Source: Pelagicoccus sp. SDUM812003
GTDB lineage: Bacteria > Verrucomicrobiota > Verrucomicrobiia > Opitutales > Opitutaceae
NCBI RefSeq assembly: GCF_031127815.1
Contig: NZ_JARXHY010000009.1
Location: forward strand, 62,001-126,000
DNA: 64,000 bases
Reading direction: 5' to 3'
A program made the translations under genes and the position numbers. A model generated the notes under the pieces. The model made no database searches and was not told the origin of the DNA. It saw only the letters and a list, made by a program, of their open reading frames with translations. Positions 9,248-17,911 of the stretch are shown here, one piece after another (within the stretch, counting starts at the first letter, position 1; every line of letters starts with the position of its first letter).

Positions 9248-9713
9248 ATCGCTCATGCCCCACATTGCGCTTCCCTGCCAAGTCAGCCCCTTCCAGCAGA
9301 GATCGACCGAACGGCGAAGGCGATACTACCTCGGATTTCAGACACGAAAAAACCCGCCCGAGATAGTCTCGGCGCGGGCTCTTCGATGAGCGACGAGTAC
9401 CCCTACTCTTATGTCGCTCTCTTTGTATTATACCCCAAAATTCTGTTCCGAGCGGATCGTCTCGACCCTCGCTCGTTTCGGTCTTACCTTTCGGTTTTCC
9501 CGATGCCGCAGACTATAGCCGAAAACTCCCATATTTGGAAATACCTAGATCCACTAACGCCCATAGGGAAAACCTATACCTTAAGAGGCTCATCCGTAAC
9601 CGACTATCCTTCTTTCCTTTACAAATTTTCCATTGGCTGAGGTTTTTGGTAAACCCATCCCAAAAAACTTTGTTTTCCCCTTTTGGCGATGCTGTTCGGG
9701 AGGGTTCATTTCA
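9248..9713. other. 466-bp intergenic region, partly AT-rich
   Basis: This lies between the convergent GH43 and permease genes. It holds the hairpin at 9353-9379 and then a noticeably AT-rich tract from about 9410 to 9700. A short open frame at 9386-9640 has no recognisable protein features and unusual composition, so I do not call it a gene. Confidence 0.4.
9353..9379 (-). terminator. Hairpin with T-run on the minus strand
   Basis: CCCGCCCGAGA-TAG-TCTCGGCGCGGG is a strong stem with one bulge. On the minus strand it is followed by TTTTTT, so it reads best as the terminator for transcripts coming leftwards from the permease gene, although it could work in both directions. Confidence 0.6.
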
Positions 9714-12173
9714 CTAGCTTTCTCGCAAAACATCCGCCAATTCGACGCTGTTCACCCGCTTGGAAGGCATCCAAAGAGCCAGGATGGAGATCGCGACGAT
9801 GCAAAGCGTCGGGACGAGAAAACTCATCACGTCGCCACGCACCTCGTCGATCATCTGCCGCACTAGGCCCACCAGCGCGTAGCCGAAGAGCAAGCCGATC
9901 ACGATGCCCAAACCCGCCTGCAGCGCTCCTCGACGGAAGATCAGCACTGTCACCCGACTGCTGGGCGCCCCCAGCGATCGGCGAATGCCGTATTCCATGG
10001 TGCGCTGAACGACGGAAAACGACATCACCCCATAGATGCCGACGGATGCCAGTATCAGAGCGCCGATTCCGAAAAGCCCGAACATGTTGCGGAAGAAATA
10101 CAGCCCGAACTGATTGTCCTTCACCGCCGTATCGACACGTTTGATACGATGAGGCGATAGGCTAGGATCGATCTCCAGCACGGCTCGACGGAACGGTTCC
10201 ACCAAGGCGAGAGGATCGCTTTCGGCGTACAGGTAGACCGTCGGTGTCGAGAGCCAGGAACGCTGCCCCAGCGGCTGATAGAATCCCGCACGGCTCGCTT
10301 CGTCCTGAGCCCCAGGCCCCAGCATCTCCGTTTCGCCCACCACGCCGACCACCTCGAGCCATGGTCCTTCGTCGTCCCACGTATCGCGGATTCGCTTGCC
10401 GATAGGACTCTGGCCGGGCCAATAGGTGTCGGCCAGGAACTTGTTGACCACGATCACCCCGTCGTTGTTTCCCTCCTCCTGAGCTACGTCGAAGGCGGTG
10501 AAACCGCGTCCCTCGATGATCGAAATGCCCAGTCCTTCGAAATAGCTGTTGCTTACGATTTCGTTCCGCATGCGCGGAAAGTCTTCCCTGCGATCGTATT
10601 CCGTGCCCTCGATCTTCATCACGCTGTTCCAGTTGTACATCAGATCGTAGGCGCTGGAAAAACCGGCCGCCCGCACGCCGGGGATGGACTCCAAGCGCTG
10701 CCGCAGCTCCTCGTAGAAGGCCCACTTCTTCTGGTTGGTGTCATAGCGCTCGCCCGACAGATCGATGCGAGCGATCAGCATGCGCTCCGTGTCGTAAGGC
10801 GGACTGTATTGCTGGGCCGCCTGCACAGTCTTGACCATGGCCCCCGCCGCGATGAGCAGACCAAGCGAGAACGACATCTGCAGCACCACCAGCAGCTTGC
10901 TGATGCGACCGATGGCGATTCCGGACGAGGTGCGCGAGTTGTCCTTCAACACCTCGTTCACGTTGGTTCGCGACGCTCTCAGAGCTGGCAACACGCCAGC
11001 GAGCAAACTCGAAACCAGAGTCGCCACGAACAGCAAGCCGAGCTCCTTGAAATCGATGTTAACATTCATCCAGCTGGGCAGAGAAACGTTGTCGGAACTC
11101 ATCACGAAATTCCAAACCGCCTTCGAAGTCACCTCGCCCACCGCCCAGCCGCCCAATCCACCCAAAATGGCGATGAACAATCCCTCCACTAACAGTTGCG
11201 CCACCAAGCGCTGCCGCCCCGCTCCGAGCGACGAGCGAATGGCCAGCTCCTTGGTGCGACCCAGCATTCGCGTCGAAAGGATGTTCGCCACGTTGGCGCA
11301 GGCGATCAGCAACACCAGCACGCTGCATAAGAGCATCACATCGAAGAGATTCCTGATGTTTTCAGGCAGATAGAGAGCCCCCAAGGGCTCGAAAAGCACG
11401 GTCGTAAATCCTGTATTTGTATCTGGATACAACTCCTGAAAGCGTTTCGCGAGACTGTTGAACTCCGCGTTGGCCTGGGCCAAGGAAACGTCATCGCGCA
11501 GCAGACCGACCACCAGATGCCCTTGCCCGACTCCGCGCGACTCGTCCTCCTGACGCTTGGATGGCACCCAGATTTGAGATTCGGAGACGAAATCGAATCC
11601 CTCCCGGGCGACGCCTAGAACGGTGTAGGCGCCGCCGTTCAGGGTGAGGCCCTTGCCCACGATATCTGGATCCGACTTCAGTTCGTTCTGCCAAAACGAA
11701 TGACTGATCACCACCGAGCGCTCGATCTCCGCGCGGACGTCCTCGTTGCTGAAGAAGCGCCCCATCAGCGGCTTCGCGTTGAGAGCCTTGAAGAAGTCGG
11801 GCGTCACCTGATAGCCCGAAACGCGCTCCGGCTGGCCATCCAGCAACACGTTGAACGCGATGCCGCGTAGGGCTGACAGGTGGGCGAAACTGGTTTGCTC
11901 CGCCTCGAAATCCTCGAACACCACATAGCGCCAATTGGAAAACTGGTTTCCGTTTTTCCAAAGGTGCTCCGTAGCCGGATCCCAACGCATGGTCACCATC
12001 TGATCGATCTTTTCATAGTTCGGCGTGCCGCGAGCCACCCCGAAAATCATGGTCAGCATCAGGGTAACCAAACCCAGTCCGATCGCATAGGCCGCCACCG
12101 CGAAAAGCAGGGAGCCAGGCGATTTTTGGAACTGGCGAATGCCGACTTTGAAGTCGCTAAGATAGGTTTTCAT
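9714..12173 (-). CDS. FtsX/MacB-type permease (ADOP family), orphan
   Basis: An 819-residue membrane protein with the layout of duplicated MacB-type permeases: one N-terminal transmembrane helix (LLFAVAAYAIGLGLVTLML), a periplasmic MacB core domain, three helices (VLVLLIACANVANILSTRMLGRTKELAIR...), a second core domain and three final helices. LIACANVANILL-like and KELAIRSSLGA/EYGIRRSLGA motifs are typical. I chose the ATG at 12173, since the upstream extension to 12323 carries no domain. No ATP-binding subunit gene is adjacent, as is usual for the 'ADOP' group. Function could be efflux or mechanotransmission across the envelope; the substrate is unknown. There is no obvious Shine-Dalgarno sequence. 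Confidence 0.82.
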   Translation of the reverse strand: MKTYLSDFKVGIRQFQKSPGSLLFAVAAYAIGLGLVTLMLTMIFGVARGTPNYEKIDQMVTMRWDPATEHLWKNGNQFSNWRYVVFEDFEAEQTSFAHLSALRGIAFNVLLDGQPERVSGYQVTPDFFKALNAKPLMGRFFSNEDVRAEIERSVVISHSFWQNELKSDPDIVGKGLTLNGGAYTVLGVAREGFDFVSESQIWVPSKRQEDESRGVGQGHLVVGLLRDDVSLAQANAEFNSLAKRFQELYPDTNTGFTTVLFEPLGALYLPENIRNLFDVMLLCSVLVLLIACANVANILSTRMLGRTKELAIRSSLGAGRQRLVAQLLVEGLFIAILGGLGGWAVGEVTSKAVWNFVMSSDNVSLPSWMNVNIDFKELGLLFVATLVSSLLAGVLPALRASRTNVNEVLKDNSRTSSGIAIGRISKLLVVLQMSFSLGLLIAAGAMVKTVQAAQQYSPPYDTERMLIARIDLSGERYDTNQKKWAFYEELRQRLESIPGVRAAGFSSAYDLMYNWNSVMKIEGTEYDRREDFPRMRNEIVSNSYFEGLGISIIEGRGFTAFDVAQEEGNNDGVIVVNKFLADTYWPGQSPIGKRIRDTWDDEGPWLEVVGVVGETEMLGPGAQDEASRAGFYQPLGQRSWLSTPTVYLYAESDPLALVEPFRRAVLEIDPSLSPHRIKRVDTAVKDNQFGLYFFRNMFGLFGIGALILASVGIYGVMSFSVVQRTMEYGIRRSLGAPSSRVTVLIFRRGALQAGLGIVIGLLFGYALVGLVRQMIDEVRGDVMSFLVPTLCIVAISILALWMPSKRVNSVELADVLRES

Positions 12174-12315
12174 AGGGATACGGAAAGTTGGGGTCGTCAG
12201 CCGAGATACCCCATTGCGAACAGAAAGGTTACATACTATGGTGAGAACCGCCAGGAGCTTGATCCCGCGACTCGCGTCCCTACGCTGCAAACGCTTAACC
12301 CCCACCCTCACGCTT

Positions 12316-13587
12316 ATGCCCACCGTTCATCGTCTGATTCGTCTGCTCGCCAGCATCGCTGCCACCGCGAGCATCTCCCTCGCTCTCCACGCCAAGCCAC
12401 TCGTAAACGCTCAACGCGTCGACGAAGCCCTTCGCAAGCTGGTAGACGACGAAGGGTTGGTTGGCGTCTCGGCGCTCGTTTTCGAAAAAGGACACGAAGC
12501 CTACTTCGGCGCCTACGGAATGGCAGATCGGGAAAACGGCCGCCCCATGCGGCGCGTTACCCTAGCCTACATCTATTCCATGACCAAGCCCATCACCGGC
12601 GTGGCCCTCATGCAGCTGCACGAACAAGGCAAATTCCGCCTCGACGACCCCATCGCCAAATTCGCCCCCGAATTCGCCAACCTAAAGGTGTATTCAGGAA
12701 CGGACGACGATGGAAATCCGATTTTCGAAATACCCAATCGCGCCCCCACCATTCGCGACTTCACACGCCACACCGCTGGACTTAGCCGAGGCGAAACGCC
12801 GGGAGATCCGATAGAGCTGGCCTACAAGTCGGAGAACCCGATGGACCTCGATAATTCCCTCACGGAAATGGCCGAAAGATTGGGACGCGTGCCCCTCGCC
12901 TACCACCCGGGCGAGCGCTGGCTCTACGGCGACTCCGTCGACGTGCAGGCCTTCCTCGTGGAGCGACTTAGCGGTCAGCCCTTCGACGCGTACCTGCAAG
13001 AACACATTTTCGAGCCGCTAGGCATGGAGGAGACTGGCTACTATTTCGGCCCGGAATACGATGAACGACGCACCGTCATCTACGAACGGCAAGAGGATGG
13101 CAGCTTCGCGCCTGAGGATCCTCTTTTCATCGAGTACAACCAAGCGCCACGCGTCTTGAAACCCGGCGGCTGGGGGCTGATCTCCACCTTGGACGACTAT
13201 ATGCGCTTCGCCCGCATGCTGCTGAACCAAGGGGAAATGGACGGGGCTCGTATCTTAAATCCGGATACCATAAAGCTCATGGCGACCAACGCCCTGCCCG
13301 CCACCCTGACCGACAGCATCTGGCTTCCCTCAAAGGGGCAAGTCGGCTTCGGCATCGACTTCGCTACACGCATCGCATCGCCTGCCACCGCCGAAGAAAA
13401 CTCGGGCGAAATCGGGGAGTTTTTCTGGGACGGTCGAGCCAGCACCTTGTTCTGGGTCGATCCGGAGAACCAGATCGCCGCCGTGCTCTTCGTGCAAATG
13501 ATGCCCTTCAACACGATTGAGGTTCACAAGACCTTTCGCGACGCCATCTATTGGGACGACGAGACCGCCGCCGCCCCTCGCGAGTAA
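12316..13587 (+). CDS. Beta-lactamase-fold serine hydrolase (class C/esterase type)
   Basis: About 423 residues with an N-terminal signal peptide (MPTVHRLIRLLASIAATASISLALHA). The ATG at 12316 is preferred because the longer frame adds a basic, non-signal-like leader. Catalytic landmarks of the serine beta-lactamase/DD-peptidase-like family are visible: Ser88-x-x-Lys91 in YSMTKPITG, a YGDS tyrosine near residue 204, and HTAG near 152. Proteins like this include EstB-type esterases, D-aminopeptidases and carboxypeptidases. There is no AmpC-type operon or regulator, so antibiotic resistance is not implied. The gene is divergent from the permease gene. Confidence 0.85.
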   Translation: MPTVHRLIRLLASIAATASISLALHAKPLVNAQRVDEALRKLVDDEGLVGVSALVFEKGHEAYFGAYGMADRENGRPMRRVTLAYIYSMTKPITGVALMQLHEQGKFRLDDPIAKFAPEFANLKVYSGTDDDGNPIFEIPNRAPTIRDFTRHTAGLSRGETPGDPIELAYKSENPMDLDNSLTEMAERLGRVPLAYHPGERWLYGDSVDVQAFLVERLSGQPFDAYLQEHIFEPLGMEETGYYFGPEYDERRTVIYERQEDGSFAPEDPLFIEYNQAPRVLKPGGWGLISTLDDYMRFARMLLNQGEMDGARILNPDTIKLMATNALPATLTDSIWLPSKGQVGFGIDFATRIASPATAEENSGEIGEFFWDGRASTLFWVDPENQIAAVLFVQMMPFNTIEVHKTFRDAIYWDDETAAAPRE

Positions 13588-13678
13588 ACGAGTCAAAGCA
13601 ACTCGTAACAAGGTGGCGCGAGACCTCCGGGCACGCGCCCTCAACCCGATCATCCCATCACCAAAGAAGCTCCCGCCC

Positions 13679-14362
13679 TCAGGGCGCCGTCAGCTGCTTC
13701 CCGTTGCAGCTCGTATCCAATTTTTGGAGAAACGGTCCCGCTCGCTTCGCCCACGCCTTGGCATCGCCGTGGCTGCCCGCTTCCTCTCCAAAGCAGCTGC
13801 GCAGCATGTCCGTATCGATCACCCCGGGATTCAGCGCCGCCACCGCAAGCCCTGCCGGCAGTTCCTGAGCCATGGCCTGACTCAATCCTTCGATGGCCCA
13901 CTTGCTGGCGCAGTAGGGAGCGACTTCAGGAGAAGTCGACCGCCCCCAACCTGAACTCAAGTTGACGATGATCCCCTGGCCGCGCTGCAGCATCATGGGC
14001 GTGAAATGCCGAATCGCGTTGGCCACACCTTTGATATTGACGTCGATCACCGCATCGAAATCCGCCGCTGGCACTTCCCAGAGCCGGGCGTTCGGATTGA
14101 TGATGGCCGCGTTGTTGATCAGGAGATCGGGAGCGCCGAGCGCGGATTCGACTTCGGCGGCGAACATGGCAAAGGCTTTGTCGTTCACCACATCCAACAC
14201 CTTGAAAAGCGTGTGGTCGCGCGGCGACTCCTCGCTCAGCTCCACGATGGCGTCGGCGCTGCGTCCGCATCCGCTGACCGACCAACCTTGCATGACGAAC
14301 CAGTCCACCAAGGCCCGGCCCAATCCCTTCGTACATCCCGTTATGCAAACATGTTTCCCCAT
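13679..14362 (-). CDS. Short-chain dehydrogenase/reductase
   Basis: About 227 residues from the ATG at 14362, where the protein begins directly with the nucleotide-binding strand (MGKHVCITGCTKGLGRAL). The TGxxxGxG motif, NNAA motif (LINNAAIINP) and catalytic YCASK are all present, with the serine of the triad in NLSSGWG. This is a classical SDR using NAD(H) or NADP(H); the substrate cannot be told. It is convergent with the serine hydrolase gene and has no operon partner. Confidence 0.88.
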   Translation of the reverse strand: MGKHVCITGCTKGLGRALVDWFVMQGWSVSGCGRSADAIVELSEESPRDHTLFKVLDVVNDKAFAMFAAEVESALGAPDLLINNAAIINPNARLWEVPAADFDAVIDVNIKGVANAIRHFTPMMLQRGQGIIVNLSSGWGRSTSPEVAPYCASKWAIEGLSQAMAQELPAGLAVAALNPGVIDTDMLRSCFGEEAGSHGDAKAWAKRAGPFLQKLDTSCNGKQLTAP

Positions 14363-14500
14363 GCCACCACTATGCCACAGGATTCGCTTTCTTCCCAATG
14401 CCAAAGTCGACGGAACTGCAAAACGTTGCCTCCGAGCGCAAGGCGCGGGCTCGGCTGGCTCTTCGAACGACCCGGCGCATCACGTTCACTCGAAAACGCC

Positions 14501-14704
14501 TTAGCGTCGACGCCGCGAGGGCCCAACCCTTCTTCCGCGAGGGCGCTTTTCAAGCATCACGACGCTCACTTCCGCAGGTCGGCTTCGGTTTCCCTCCTCA
14601 TCGACCACCACCAGGCGAAACCGATAGCGCCCTGGCTTCCTCAAGCCTTCCACCAGCAGACGCGGCGAACGCGTCTCAACCGGTTTCCCCACCTTCAGCT
14701 TCAT
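14501..14704 (-). CDS. Small Ig-like domain protein, translationally coupled to the gene upstream
   Basis: A 67-residue frame beginning MKLKVGKPVETRSPRLL. Its ATG overlaps the stop codon of the upstream small gene in the arrangement ATGA (14701-14704). The segment PGRYRFRLVVVDEEGNRSRPAEVSVV closely parallels PGSYRFQLVVSDESGNSSQPATVNVV of the upstream protein, so the two are tandem copies of one Ig-like or PKD-like beta-sandwich strand set. Either it is a separate coupled subunit or a frameshift split one longer protein. The C-terminus is a basic arginine-rich tail. Function is unknown. Confidence 0.5.
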   Translation of the reverse strand: MKLKVGKPVETRSPRLLVEGLRKPGRYRFRLVVVDEEGNRSRPAEVSVVMLEKRPRGRRVGPSRRRR

Positions 14705-15030
14705 GGCGTGTCGATCAAGGTCCACTCGTAGCTCTCGATGGCCCCTCCAATATCCGTGGATCGCGCCCCGCTTAAGATGATGTTCGCCCCGAAGCTTACC
14801 CGGCTTGGCGCATCGATGATCGCAGTCGGAGCATTGTCGTCGATCACCACGACATTGACCGTCGCGGGTTGCGAGCTGTTTCCCGATTCGTCGGATACGA
14901 CGAGCTGAAAGCGATAGCTGCCCGGGGCCAAGGGATTCGAACTATCGACTTGGATGGTTAGCTGCGGGTCGGAAGAGCCGGCGACGATCGGCTGGCTTAC
15001 GCTTAAATCGGAACTGTTGATGGTAGGCAT
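14701..15030 (-). CDS. Small Ig/PKD-like domain protein
   Basis: A 109-residue protein without a signal peptide, beginning MPTINSSDLSVSQPIVAGSS. It has an Ig-like stretch (LAPGSYRFQLVVSDESGNSSQPATVNVVVID) and then a PKD-like start (PTAIIDAPSRVSFGANIILSGARSTD...IESYEWTLID) that stops where a PKD domain would still need its last strands. These missing strands are plausibly supplied by the overlapping downstream frame. The pairing suggests either coupled subunits or an assembly-level or evolutionary frameshift at 14701-14704. I do not recognise the biological role. Confidence 0.55.
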   Translation of the reverse strand: MPTINSSDLSVSQPIVAGSSDPQLTIQVDSSNPLAPGSYRFQLVVSDESGNSSQPATVNVVVIDDNAPTAIIDAPSRVSFGANIILSGARSTDIGGAIESYEWTLIDTP

Positions 15031-15242
15031 AGGTCTTGAATGAACTCGGTTTTCAGGCGGATAGAACGGCTGCGACTATACGCCAAGAACGAGGAAAATT
15101 CGAGCGAGGCAGCGCATTTGTCGCCGCTTTCCCGTATCCTTTTTTCACCTACAAGAAGCATCGACCTACCGATTCCGAAGATCCCCACGCGGCGCCGGAA
15201 AAGCGTCTACGGATACAACTTACGCAGGTCTCTATCCGAGCC

Positions 15243-16460
15243 CTAGCCATTGCCGAGATGAAACCCTTTCATCGACCTGGCCAGAGCCTCGACCGCATCG
15301 TAGCTTTGCTTTGCGTCGACCGCGGTATCCGTCGATCCGTAGCGGCCGTTATCCGAAGAGCCGACCACCAGTCCATCCCTTCGCGGAATGACGTAGGCGT
15401 CCGGATTGGAAAACTGATACTGGATGCTCGGATCGGGTATGAGAAAGGTCAACTGACCACGAACCGACACCATCTTGTCGTCTTTGAAAAGCGTTTTAGC
15501 TCCCAGTCCGGTAGCGTTGATCAAGGTTTTCTCCGACAAGCTGGCGAGTTCGCTCACCTCATGAAACTCGCGCGTGACCAAAGTGCCGCCAAGAGCCCGA
15601 ATCTCTCCTAAAAGAGTCGCCGTATAAGCGGAAATGTTGAAGATCATGCGAGAGCCCTTTTTCACATAAGGCTCAGCAAAGGGATGCTCCGAGGCCTCCA
15701 GATCCCGCGAGCGAGGAGTCAGGTCACGCACGTAGTCCTTGAAATGCCCGAAGCGCGGCCCCTCGTGATTGGCCTCCTGCTCCTCCTTCAATACATCCCA
15801 GGGCTTGTCCGAAACAGCGTAGGTATCGACCCATTCGATGGGATTGCCCGGAAGCCCCAGGTAGGTCTGGTACATGCCGAAGCTTGCTCGACAAGTCTTG
15901 CTCCACCATTGAGCGAAGGCTTCGCTACCGTGCTCTTCCAGACAGATTCGACTGTCTGGCGACCAAACGCCGGTTGCCACGCTTGAAGTGATGTTCGGAT
16001 GACGATCCTTGCTGTAGATCGTCACCTTCTTGCCCGCACGCAAAAGCATCACCGCAGTGGTCATGCCCACCGCTCCGCAGCCGATCACAGCGAAGGAATC
16101 CGCCCCCGTCGCTAGCGCCTTTTCAGAAGCTTCGATCGCGGTTCCCCACGAAAGCGACCAGCCCGAACCTCCGTGTCCATAATTGTGAACGACCGTCTTT
16201 TTGCCGATGGTCTCAACGCTCAGGTTGGGACCCGTTTCACGAAACGGCCGCAGGCCCACCGTCTCCCGCACGACGCGATCCTGCGAGGCCCGGATCGGCA
16301 CCAAGTCTTTAAAATTCGGATACGATGTGTGCTCTCGGGGATCCGGTCCGACTTTGGTCTTCTCGCCATTAGCGAGCGAGCGATTGGCGCCAAGCAGCGC
16401 AAGGGCGCCGGTGGCCCCTGCGAAGCGTAGAAAATCCCTGCGTTGAACGTTTCTAGACAT
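15243..16460 (-). CDS. Tat-exported D-amino-acid-oxidase-like FAD enzyme, apparently circularly permuted
   Basis: A 405-residue flavoenzyme with a twin-arginine signal (QRRDFLRFAG at residues 7-15). The FAD-binding motif VIGCGAVG lies at about 125-132, not at the N-terminus. Before it, at about 66-107, comes GLRPFRE...VVHNYGHGGSGWSLSWG, which in ordinary D-amino-acid oxidases forms the C-terminal end (GFRPVRP...HNYGHGG..L..WG). The protein instead ends shortly after DAYVIPRRDGLVVGSS. The order therefore looks rotated. The family oxidises amino acids to imino acids; Arg71 would correspond to the carboxylate-binding arginine. Divergent from the triple-RidA gene with a 90-bp gap, which fits joint imine handling. 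Confidence 0.8.
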   Translation of the reverse strand: MSRNVQRRDFLRFAGATGALALLGANRSLANGEKTKVGPDPREHTSYPNFKDLVPIRASQDRVVRETVGLRPFRETGPNLSVETIGKKTVVHNYGHGGSGWSLSWGTAIEASEKALATGADSFAVIGCGAVGMTTAVMLLRAGKKVTIYSKDRHPNITSSVATGVWSPDSRICLEEHGSEAFAQWWSKTCRASFGMYQTYLGLPGNPIEWVDTYAVSDKPWDVLKEEQEANHEGPRFGHFKDYVRDLTPRSRDLEASEHPFAEPYVKKGSRMIFNISAYTATLLGEIRALGGTLVTREFHEVSELASLSEKTLINATGLGAKTLFKDDKMVSVRGQLTFLIPDPSIQYQFSNPDAYVIPRRDGLVVGSSDNGRYGSTDTAVDAKQSYDAVEALARSMKGFHLGNG

Positions 16461-16550
16461 CGCCGATCCTCAGCAGGTGATGTTCCATTTCGAGCCCATG
16501 CTCGAAAGTGACGGATCCTGGCGCGGCGCGCTATTTGCTCACGCCCCGCC

Positions 16551-17861
16551 ATGCGCTTTTTTCACCCAATCACCCTGATCATCGTCGCCCTTTCACACTT
16601 AGCCGTGGCTCAACCGGTCATGGAGCTCATACACACTGACGAAAAACCGTACAGCGACTCAGTGGCGGTGCATCCCGACGCCGCGATCTCGTTTACCAAA
16701 TCCTTCGAAGGTCGGGGAAACGGTCTCGCCGCCCAAGCTGCCGACGCTCTTCAGCAACTCGATGACGCCCTTTCCAGCAGCGGCCTCAGTCGTGGTGACG
16801 TCGCCAACGTTCGCGCTTACCTGACCTCCGCGAAAGGCGAGGATATGAGCGATCACATGGGTGCCTGGAACGAGGCGTTCAAAGCCTTTTTCGCCGACAA
16901 TCCCCTTCCACCCACCCGCACCACCATCGGCTCGTTTGCAGCGATCGATCCTGATTCGCTTATCGCTATCGACGCCATCATCGCTTCGTCGAAACCGAGC
17001 GCGTCCGCAGAAACGCTTCCTGCAAATCCTCGTCTCATGTCGGGATCGGAAAACCAACTTCGCAGCATCGCTCCCTACTCCAGCCTGCTCATTACTTCCG
17101 GGGTGCTAGCAGATCCGCTACAGGAGGGTGGAAGGGATTTCGGCGACATGGAGCAGCAAACCCAGTCCACCCTGCAAAAGCTGGAAGCCACCCTCATCAG
17201 TTGGGGACTGCATTTGGGCGATCTCGCCTTCACACGAGTCATGCTGTCGCCTGAATTGGACGAAGAGGAAAACCGCTTTTTGGATACAGATGGTTTTCTT
17301 TCAGGATGGGAAGCCTTCTGGAGCGAGAAACGAGTCGCCGCCCCTCCCTTCAGCGTATTCTCCGGCCCCGGCTTCAGCAATTCTGGCCGCCTCATCGAGA
17401 TCGAGTTCTACGCCGCTTTTCCCGATGCCTCCGGACCGTTTAGCCAATTCCCCACCCATGGTGAAGAACAGTCCTCCCCCATTCTTCGCGCTGGCAACCC
17501 GACTTCCTTTCTCAGCGGCTCGGTAGCCCTCGCTCGCGACGCCAAGAAAATCTGGCTTTCCGGAGCGATCGACCGTGACCGCGACACTATTCACGGACAA
17601 GCCACCGAGGCGCTACTGACCTTGCACGACCGCCTCGCCGATCACGGTATCGACTTTTCCAGTACAGCCCAACTGCGGGCCTACCTCAACTTCGACGGTC
17701 CATTCGGTCCGAACTTCGGAAACTGGAACACCGCCTATCGTCGCTTCTTCGATCACAAGAAGGTGAATCCGGAAAAGCCGGTTCGCACCGCCTTCCCCAT
17801 CGAAAACCTGCCCAGCCCGCTGCTCATCGAAATCGAAGTCCTCGCCGCCACTCGAGACTAG
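16551..17861 (+). CDS. Exported protein with three RidA/YjgF domains
   Basis: A 436-residue protein with a signal peptide (MRFFHPITLIIVALSHLAVAQ). Three consecutive RidA-like domains lie at about 25-150, 160-290 and 305-433, each with the GDVANVRAYL or similar segment and an IEIE.(Y/L)AA strand. RidA proteins hydrolyse reactive enamines and imines to keto compounds plus ammonia. The key Arg of the P-x-R strand is present in domains 1 (PTRTTIG) and 3 (PVRTAFP) but replaced in domain 2 (APPFSVF), suggesting a pseudo-domain. An extracytoplasmic tandem RidA is unusual. Its divergent neighbour is an exported FAD amino-acid oxidase, the expected source of imines. Confidence 0.82.
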   Translation: MRFFHPITLIIVALSHLAVAQPVMELIHTDEKPYSDSVAVHPDAAISFTKSFEGRGNGLAAQAADALQQLDDALSSSGLSRGDVANVRAYLTSAKGEDMSDHMGAWNEAFKAFFADNPLPPTRTTIGSFAAIDPDSLIAIDAIIASSKPSASAETLPANPRLMSGSENQLRSIAPYSSLLITSGVLADPLQEGGRDFGDMEQQTQSTLQKLEATLISWGLHLGDLAFTRVMLSPELDEEENRFLDTDGFLSGWEAFWSEKRVAAPPFSVFSGPGFSNSGRLIEIEFYAAFPDASGPFSQFPTHGEEQSSPILRAGNPTSFLSGSVALARDAKKIWLSGAIDRDRDTIHGQATEALLTLHDRLADHGIDFSSTAQLRAYLNFDGPFGPNFGNWNTAYRRFFDHKKVNPEKPVRTAFPIENLPSPLLIEIEVLAATRD

Positions 17862-17911
17862 GGTAAGGCGACTCTACTAGACCGCGTCCGGAGGCCGCGT
17901 TCCACCGTTCC

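Noticed and set aside
9386-9640. 84-codon plus-strand open frame after the GH43 gene
   Set aside because: No ribosome site, no family resemblance, unusual composition and position after a hairpin; treated as non-coding.
12214-12315. Longer N-terminus for the beta-lactamase-fold protein
   Set aside because: The extra 34 residues are basic and not signal-like; the signal peptide begins at the ATG at 12316.
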